Of a stretch of DNA of 64,000 nucleotides, positions 57,592 through 64,000 are shown in pieces. The stretch is taken from the NCBI GenBank assembly GCA_016584305.1, contig JACEEZ010009391.1, positions 80,001 to 144,000 of the forward strand. Direction: 5' to 3'. Under the pieces are notes generated by a model. That model was not told the DNA's origin. It ran no database searches and was given only the letters and a program-made list of their open reading frames with translations. This DNA comes from Chionoecetes opilio (Eukaryota > Arthropoda > Malacostraca > Decapoda > Majidae). Made by a program: the position numbers and the translations under genes. The first letter of the stretch is position 1, and every line of letters begins with the position of its first letter.

Positions 57592-60500
57592 CTAGGGTGG
57601 GGAGGAGGAGGGTGATGACGTGTTAGAGGCAGCAAGGTAACACATGGGCAGATAAACAGATGTTATGTGAGGTTAACAGTGTGATGGAGCAATAAATAGT
57701 GTGATGTAGTGGCCCAAGATAAGTGCTCCAACTCAAACGTTTCAGGCATTTCAAATTTCTACTCCATGGTTAGGGATTTCTGTCCAGGTCAGCTTAAGAT
57801 TTATAATACATTTTCTTGCGAAGTTTCTTTCATTTATAATAGATTTATAATACATTTACAGCAGAAATTCACGATGCAATGAACACAAGAAAAGTTTGTA
57901 AAGTGACAATAGACGTAACATAATATCAGTGAATCATGTAAAACTAATATTTCTCATGTAGCTATTCTATTTAGATACTTTCTAAAGTTAGGAAATTCAA
58001 ATTGGAGATAATCAAATAAAAATGTTTGTGACATGTGCAATAAAGGTCATGAAGCATAAAGAAAACAAGGACGGTGTGGCACAATTCATCAGCAAGGATA
58101 TAAAAAGCTTGCCTTTCCAATGTGAAAACATGGCATTTATAAAATATTTTATGCAGCTGTGTCTGCTCTCAGCAATACATCAGTAGGATTTTCCATGTTC
58201 ATTCAATGTTGTTTTTGTATCAATATATTATGCTCTCTTTGGACTGAGTTTAATAAAGTTTGATAAAGTGTTTTTATTGTTTGTGATGGCAGGCGGAGGC
58301 AACCCATAGATAAACGACCCATATAACAAAACTACAACCTAAAGCTTCACATAAAATCTGACATTTAATCAGTACCTTGCCACATTATACTTTAACCCGA
58401 AGACAACCTTGTCTTACAACCTTGGCACACTACACTGTTCATCACATCACTGCCTCAAGACAGCCTCACCTTGCCAAAGACAGCAGCCTTGATGGGGGTG
58501 AGCTTGAGGCCTGCCAGGGAGATGAGGGTGAGGTGGTGCAGATTGGTGGTGAGGGCAGCCAGCAGGGAGTGTTCCAGGCCGGGTGTCCCGCTGGACTCCC
58601 TCACCTCAACACCACTAAGGAACACCTCACGCAGCTGACTGCCGCGCAGATGTTTTCCTGCAGCTCTCATCACCTGACAAGGAGATAACCTTATTAGAGA
58701 TTATTTCACCCTAACTTTTCTCACCCCTCCATCCACAAACACATGACACACTCCTTCAATGGAGAACAAAGACACAATAAAAAGCATGGATACCAAGAAG
58801 GCAAGTGCAGGGCTGAGAAAGACTTGAGTGACAGCACAAAAAGTCACTCACCTTTTCACAGTTGTCGAGGGAGAAGACCCAGCCAGACAGGGTGAGGCGG
58901 CGCAGGAATGGGAAGGTGCCAGACATGAGGGAGAAGAGGCGGTGGGTGGTGGCATCGTCTATTACATCCGAGCCCAGGCTGGAGGCAAGCGACACCTCCA
59001 CCAGCTTTGGGAGGTGACGCAGCAAGAAGAGCAGTTGAGGTCCTCGCAGCACCACTTTGTTGTTTAGTGTCACCTGAAGAAGGAATGCATTAGAGAGAGA
59101 GGACTTGCATTACTTTATGTTGTTTACAGCATCAACATGTGCAATGTAAGCCTGTACTAAACCTTGCACCAACGTTTCATGTGCTGCACTAATGTTAACT
59201 GTCCTGAGCTAGACAGATATGTGCTGTGCAATAATGAGGAGACTCTTCATAACATATGTGAATATTAATTTTACAGTTTACTTCATGACCAAACAGAATT
59301 TAGAATGCCATATGAATCAGTACTTCACTTGTTTCCCCCTACTACTACTACTACTGCATTCTTTCTGCTTTCCTCCCCTTATTCCTTCTTCTCCTTTGCC
59401 TACAAGTAAGTAGTGTTTCCTTCATGTCATCTCTTCAACAACTCCTTCAATCTTTCCTTCCTTAAGTATCATATTTTCCTTCCCTGTCTACAACAACTTT
59501 TCTTGCCTATATTCTCTATCCTTTGTCTCCTTCGCTTAAGTACCTCACTCATACATATTTCTAAGATGTCTTTACTCTACTTCTCTCTCTCTTTAATATC
59601 CCTTCTTCTTCCTACCTTGCAACACATTCCTTCTCTTTCACTAAAAAACCTCACTCATACATATTACTAAGATGTCTTTTTTCTACTTCTCTCTCTTTAA
59701 TATCCCTTCTTCTTCTTACTTTGCAACACATTCCTTGCCCTCCTGCATCACCCCAATACTTGCCTCAAAGTTGTCCAGGTTGAGGAAGGCGAGGGTGTTG
59801 TTGTGGAGAGCCGGCACACCCTCCTGCAGGGCTGACAGCAGGTCGTCCTGGCGGGAGAGGCGCGCCAACACCCCTTCATGCACTGTCACCATCACCCTGC
59901 AGCTGCCAAGGTCAAGGTGCTGCAGCTCCGTCACCGCCAGGAACTGTGTCATCTCCCGCACTGACCGCTCACTCTGAGGGCAGCAGGGTGATGGGGGGTA
60001 AGTGTTGGGGGGGGGGGGGGGGTTGAGTGGGGGGGGGGGGTCAGGTGGTAAGTGGTGTGGGGGGGGGTCAGGTGGTGAGTGGTGTGGGGGGTCAGGTGGT
60101 GAGTGGTGTGGGGGATGCAGGTGGTGAGTGGTGTCGGGGGTCAGGTGGTGAGTGGTGTGGGGGGTCAGGTGGTGAGTGGTGTGGGGGAACAGGTGGTGAG
60201 TGGTGTGGGGGATGCAGGTGGTGAGTGGTGTGGGGGGTCAGGTGGTGAGTGGTGTGAGGGATGCAGGTGATGGGTGAAATGCTTATACATTTCTGGTAAT
60301 GAATATAGGAGAGAAAGAGTGAGGCGTAAGAGTTGCTGCAGCACCACACCTCATACTACAAAGGACACAACACACACTCATCCCCAATAAAATGTTCTAA
60401 AACGTATCAACCCTCTTGAATCCAGGAACACGTGTGTACTACCATTTGAAAAGTGATGTCAACAATCACTTTTGATGTGAAATGCATCATGAATGGGTTT

Positions 60501-63500
60501 TCCAGAGCATGAATATGAGAAACATGTTTCCACATAATGGAATGAGGCTACTCATTACTGTATCATGGGTGACAATAGAAAATTCAAATCCAAGAAAAAG
60601 TTTTTTGGCCATGCACAAGGTATGTTTGTCTGACTGGTATGAATCAGTAACACAATCATTTATGTGGTGAAAATGAGCGGTGCCTCAACACCATTGGATT
60701 ATTTCATATGAATTATGGTGCAGATAGGAGTAATCCTGAATAAACATGAACACATTCAGATGCCATGTATGCAACAGTTCTATTGTTCCAATATACATGC
60801 ATACAAAAAAATACTTTAATATGAAAGATTTCAAGAAAAGAAATCTGGTATCAAAATCATGATCTTTGTTTTGAAGAGGACAACAGTGAACACAAATACA
60901 CAGCTGCATCGTAAAAGGTTGATGTAAAACACAGGGAGGAAGCAAAATAACCCAGCTTGTTCAGTCTTCTCCACTCACTACCACTGGAAAGGACTGACAA
61001 AATGTTACTCAAGGGTTATTCTGGACTCAGGAGGGTTGAGTAGAAATCATTCCCTCTTTTGCATTAGAACTGCCTAATCATGACCTACCTCAACCTGTAT
61101 CGTCCAGCCATTGAGGACCAGGAATCTGAGTGACCTGTTCTTGGCCAGCGCCGTGAGGGTGACCTGTAGTGCCGCGTCCCCCAGCAGGATGTGAGGCGAG
61201 GTGAGGTCCAGGAGCTGCAGGCTGGTGTTCTCCTGGGGGGTTAATAAGGGACATGAGTCAGGGCTTTAGGAAAGGAAGATGAGAATGACTGTTTGGTTGA
61301 CTGACTGACTTTTGACACCAGAAAAGCAAGATCACTTAGCTGTACCACAGATGTAGAAACAAAAAGGAGAGAAAGTTAAAGGAAACAAGAAGAAAAGCAA
61401 GATATTGTTAGGAGAGCGCATAAGATAATTGAGATAATTGAGACTGAGGGATTGATTGAAGGAGCTGAGTACAGTGTTGAGAGTAAGGCGATTGAGGTGG
61501 TTTGGGCACGTGAAGAGGAGAGAAGGTGGTGAAGCATTAGGGAGAGCTGTTAAGAGTGGAAGTTCCAGCAGATCGCCGTCCACCGGGCAGGCCAAGGAAG
61601 ACATGGAGGCAGTGTGTTGAAGAGGATCTGGCAGCATTGTGCATTGAAGAAGTAGAGGCAACAGATAGAGATAGTTGGAATCGTATCATCGGCCATCTAA
61701 CCTCATAAAATATTATGTGAAAATCTGACGTTAAACAGAAAGAAGAAAAAGAGACTGAGGGAAAAAGGGAGTAGAAAGAGGTAAAACAGGAAGACCAGTT
61801 AAAGGTGGCTTGTGAGGCAGGGAGAAGATGGCAAGATACACCATGGAATTTTCCGTTTTGGCATTACTTGTACGTTCAGCTGCTACACATCCTCCCTTAC
61901 TCATCCTTCTATTACTCATCAAATCCTTACATCTACATACCACCCTCTCATGCCACCCATTCCCTACCTCTTCCCCATCACACATCGACTGCCCAGTACA
62001 CATAGCTGACACCCCTCATCACTCCACTCAAACATTCAGTTCCCTTGGTATTAAACTTTGTCAGCCAATCATCAATCATTATCCCAATGACACCTTGTGC
62101 TGCTCTCACTCTTTATATCATCCATAATCTAAAACACTCATGAGATCTTTCACTCATGGCATGGCTTCGTCTAGATAGATAGATAGATATTTTATTGACC
62201 ACAACATACACTTTCTATAATTATAATAATCACGATATATGGTCCAAAATATTACTTTATCAAGTATTGAGCCTATAAACTGAATAAACAGGTAAAACTG
62301 AATTATAAGCAACTAGTTCATACATTAATTTGACACATACAAAAAAAAAAAAAAAAAAAAAAAGACTACAAAGACTATCCCTATCTACAAGACTATCCCT
62401 ATCTCTCACTGCCATCCCATTCGTCCCTTCATCAACAACACCACAAATTCTGTCCCTCGTCACCCACACTGTTCCCACTCACTCCTCCCATTGCCCCCAC
62501 TCACCTGGAGAGCAATGAGGACCGGGATGATCTCTGCCATCCTGGACAGCCCTTCCATCCTGAGGGAGGAGAGGCAGCGGGTGAAGCGCACCGTCTCCCC
62601 AAGACACACCAGGTCCTCGGCCCCCAACGTGCACTTGCTGATGTTGAGGTGACACACCCGGGACATGGGGTTGCGGAATGCTGAGAAGATCTGGTGTTGA
62701 GGAGATTTGTAAAATGGGTGAGGAATGTTTGAATTTATTAATGATATGTGAAAACCAATAAACTATTAGTGAAATTTTGGATTTGAGTAATGTGCTTCTA
62801 GAATGACTGAATCTTACTAGAGGGATTTGATAGCAGGGTTTCAATGTTAAATATATGGGAAGTGGTCATATCTGCTTTATACACAGATACCTGACATAGG
62901 GGGAGAGGATTGTGTGAGGAGGGGATGTTTGAATTTATGGGGAGCAAAGATATATTGTATTTAAGAAGAGAGAAGTGTGGCAAATTTCAGAATAACTGTT
63001 CAGATGTTATTCAGCTTTTGTTTCTTCACCGTTTTATAAAAAAGTGACTTCTGCTGCAGAATAGCATGTGTTAGGGGGTGGAGGGATGTTTGTGGGTGTA
63101 CTGAAAAGGTGATAAATAAAGGCATTCCTTCAAGCTGGTTAATCATGTCTTCCAAATACCAAGAATATGTTAGGGCACTCTGCTCATGCCTGCATAAAAA
63201 AGGCCTCTACCTCATGAAAGCCGTTGGCGTGTATGGAGGGGCTGCAGGTGGGCGGGGGGAAGGAGGTGCGCTGGAGCAGGGTGGAGTCTGAGTTGCGCTT
63301 GTCTGCTGAGAGGGAGTGAAGCCTTCCTCGGCGGGGCAGCGACTGGTAGAAGGAGCGGGGCAACGAGTTGAAGACGGAGCGCGTGTTGCCCTGGGCGTCA
63401 GTAAAGTTCCAGAAGGAGAGTGGGGCAGGGGAGGGGTCGTCACGGGTGGGGGAGGGAGTGCTCGCGCCTGTCCCTGCACACCGCTCCTCCACCTGCAAAA

Positions 63501-64000
63501 CACAGAGAATGCCATAATGAAAAATCACTCCCCTACATCATGGCTATGGGTCTTGGTTGCCTATCCAACAATGAATCAACAGATTTTGCAGATCCACATA
63601 GAGTAGCTTTTAACCCCTTGAGGCCCAGAACGTAATTTCCATTGTAATTTGGGTACCATTAGACGATTTTTAGTGACTATAAGCAATATTTTATTGATAT
63701 GACCTGTTTAGTACCCTTGTCCACTAACTAATTTGGTATATTCAGATATTCATTGTAATTTTATGGCTAACAACACACAATTTTATATAGCAAAGAAAAG
63801 ATCTGGGCGTGAAGGGGTTAATGACGTCATTACAACATAGTTAATGCTGAAATACATTCCTCTAAATTTAAATCACTGAACTACGTTGGTGTTTGGCCAA
63901 GACACTTACCGGGGTGCCAGAGCTGAGGGAGCCCGCCAGGTTGAGGGACATGAGAGGGTTGGTCTCCACGAGGCGCGCCACAGCCTTCAGCCCCTCCAGC
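57364..64000 (-). CDS. Leucine-rich-repeat protein gene, 3' eight exons (5' end outside window)
   Basis: The exon chain, read 5' to 3' on the - strand, is: 64000 (cut)-63910, 63492-63211, 62690-62505, 61232-61095, 59973-59764, 59073-58852, 58673-58470, 57591-57364. It encodes about 452 residues here. All seven introns are phase 0. Six have GT donors and one has GC. LRR-type segments (L..L.L...L) recur: PLMSLNLAGSL, VCHLNISKCTL, LQLLDLTSPHI, LRFLVLNGWTI, LQHLDLGSCRV, LVEVSLASSLG, LRRLTLSGWVF, LREVFLSGVEV and LTLISLAGLKL. Repeat lengths are irregular, as in RNase-inhibitor-like LRR proteins. A Ser/Pro-rich low-complexity insert (exon 63492-63211) interrupts the fold. The C-terminus ends ...LIGKWACISTLDRLTEL. 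No signal peptide or membrane segment is seen in this part. The orthologue cannot be named. Likely a cytosolic adaptor-type LRR protein (inference). Confidence 0.85.
57601..58455. other. Last LRR-gene intron; no other feature
   Basis: AT-rich intron with no recognisable repeat or antisense gene. Confidence 0.5.
58470..58673 (-). CDS. LRR gene, penultimate exon
   Basis: 68 codons, phase 0 on both sides. Acceptor TCCTTGTCAG, donor GGCAAG/GTGAGG. Two LRR strands: LREVFLSGVEV and LTLISLAGLKL. Confidence 0.85.
58852..59073 (-). CDS. LRR gene exon
   Basis: 74 codons, phase 0. Acceptor CCTTCTTCAG, donor GAAAAG/GTGAGT. Contains LLRHLPKLVEVSLASSLG and FPFLRRLTLSGWVFSL. Confidence 0.88.
59544..59735. 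repeat. Two-copy tandem duplication, about 105 bp, in an LRR-gene intron
   Basis: CTCACTCATACATATT.CTAAGATGTCTTT...TTTAATATCCCTTCTTCTTC...TTGCAACACATTCCTT occurs twice back to back. It lies within 30 bp of the GC donor of the same intron. Confidence 0.85.
59764..59973 (-). CDS. LRR gene exon with GC donor
   Basis: 70 codons, phase 0. Acceptor TGCCCTCAG, donor TTTGAG/GCAAGT. Reads SERSVREMTQFLAVTELQHL...LAFLNLDNFE. The GC donor is otherwise a perfect consensus, as GC-AG introns usually are. Confidence 0.85.
60008..60268. repeat. G-rich minisatellite (GTGGTGAGTGGTGTGGGGG)
   Basis: About nine degenerate units of GGTGGTGAGTGGTGTGGGGG with GTCA or ATGCA spacers, in an LRR-gene intron. G-runs on the + strand could form G-quadruplexes. 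Confidence 0.85.
61095..61232 (-). CDS. LRR gene exon
   Basis: 46 codons, phase 0. Acceptor AACCCCCCAG, donor ATACAG/GTTGAG. Reads ENTSLQLLDLTSPHILLGDA...RFLVLNGWTIQ. Confidence 0.85.
61440..61755 (+). mobile_element. LINE 3' end, antisense in an LRR-gene intron
   Basis: With one frameshift the + strand reads LRWFGHVKRREGGEALGRAV, then PPGRPRKTWRQCVEEDLAAL, then DRDSWNRIIGHLT. It ends in GAAAGAAGAAAAAGAGA. RWFGHV.RR...GRP..TW is the C-terminal tail of an RTE-like LINE ORF. It is a different family from the 14-kb and 47-kb copies (LYGHVARYPE...RPRGRPQGSW). Confidence 0.75.
62173..62196. repeat. (TAGA)n microsatellite
   Basis: About five TAGA units, then TATTTTATTGACC. Confidence 0.8.
62340..62364. 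repeat. Poly-A tract
   Basis: About 23 A residues in an LRR-gene intron. Confidence 0.85.
62505..62690 (-). CDS. LRR gene exon
   Basis: 62 codons, phase 0. Acceptor CAACACCAG, donor CTCCAG/GTGAGT. Reads IFSAFRNPMSRVCHLNISKC...SRMAEIIPVLIALQ. Confidence 0.88.
63211..63492 (-). CDS. LRR gene exon, Ser/Pro-rich insert
   Basis: 94 codons, phase 0. Acceptor TTTTGCAG, donor CATGAG/GTAGAG. Contains TPSPTRDDPSPAPLSFWNF and SLPRRGRLHSLSADKRNSDS. It has no LRR and is rich in serine, proline and arginine, with possible RxxS phosphorylation sites (inference). Confidence 0.85.
63614..63817. mobile_element. 204-bp piggyBac-type MITE, TTAA target site
   Basis: The ends are CCCCTTGAGGCCCAG (63614-63628) and CTGGGCGTGAAGGGG (63803-63817), inverted with two mismatches. 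TTAA borders both (63610-63613 and 63818-63821), the target duplication of piggyBac and Kolobok elements. CCC-starting termini favour piggyBac. AT-rich interior, non-coding, in an LRR-gene intron. Confidence 0.75.
63910..64000 (-). CDS. LRR gene exon, cut by window edge
   Basis: The donor ACCCCG/GTAAGT ends the exon. The visible 30 codons read LEGLKAVARLVETNPLMSLN, then LAGSLSSGTP. The 5' side lies outside the window. Confidence 0.85.

Overview
This is eukaryotic, animal nuclear DNA. Genes are sparse and split by introns, coding exons end in GT/GC...AG splice sites, and there is no operon structure. Long (GT)n, (TA)n, (CT)n and (GTA)n arrays, tRNA-derived SINEs, several LINE families and many small terminal-inverted-repeat (TIR) DNA transposons suggest an arthropod, most likely a decapod crustacean. 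No host marker gene is present, so this placement is inference.

Only two loci look like real host genes. (1) An intronless C2H2 zinc-finger gene on the + strand (33904-35013, 369 aa) has twelve tandem 28-residue fingers and a poly(A) signal about 180 bp downstream. (2) The 3' part of a leucine-rich-repeat (LRR) gene lies on the - strand. Eight exons run from beyond 64000 down to a stop at 57364. Every junction in the window is phase 0, and one intron has a GC donor.

Layout: 1-3600 holds microsatellites, a CR1/L2-type LINE 3' end and small repeats. 3600-13400 and 15850-20670 are mostly low-accuracy sequence with inflated homopolymers, containing duplicated segments that look like unpolished assembly patches. 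13600-15400 holds a tRNA-Val-like SINE and a truncated LINE with a perfect target-site duplication (TSD). 20680-25700 holds a minisatellite and damaged LINE copies. 26270-28620 holds two copies of one SINE, one of them split by a Harbinger-like deletion derivative, plus another TIR element. 29500-33200 holds a tandem repeat, an internally deleted LINE and a foldback element. 36160-39180 is a decayed 3-kb element with very long TIRs and an unassigned protein. 40180-46300 is a dense field of TIR elements: a hAT with an 8-bp TSD, a 581-bp palindrome, and an 854-bp element with a 5-bp TSD. 47215-49126 is a longer LINE of the same family as the 14.3-kb copy. 49500-57200 is mostly non-coding, with minisatellites and a possible solo LTR. 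The rest is the LRR gene, whose introns carry a LINE fragment, minisatellites and a piggyBac-type TTAA element.

The window is mainly a record of nested transposition and satellite growth around two genes. The best candidates for something undescribed are the 3-kb long-TIR element and its protein (36.2-39.2 kb), the Harbinger derivative that fuses the 5' ends of two genes (26.5-27.1 kb), and the unassigned TIR element with a TAAAG duplication (44.8-45.7 kb).
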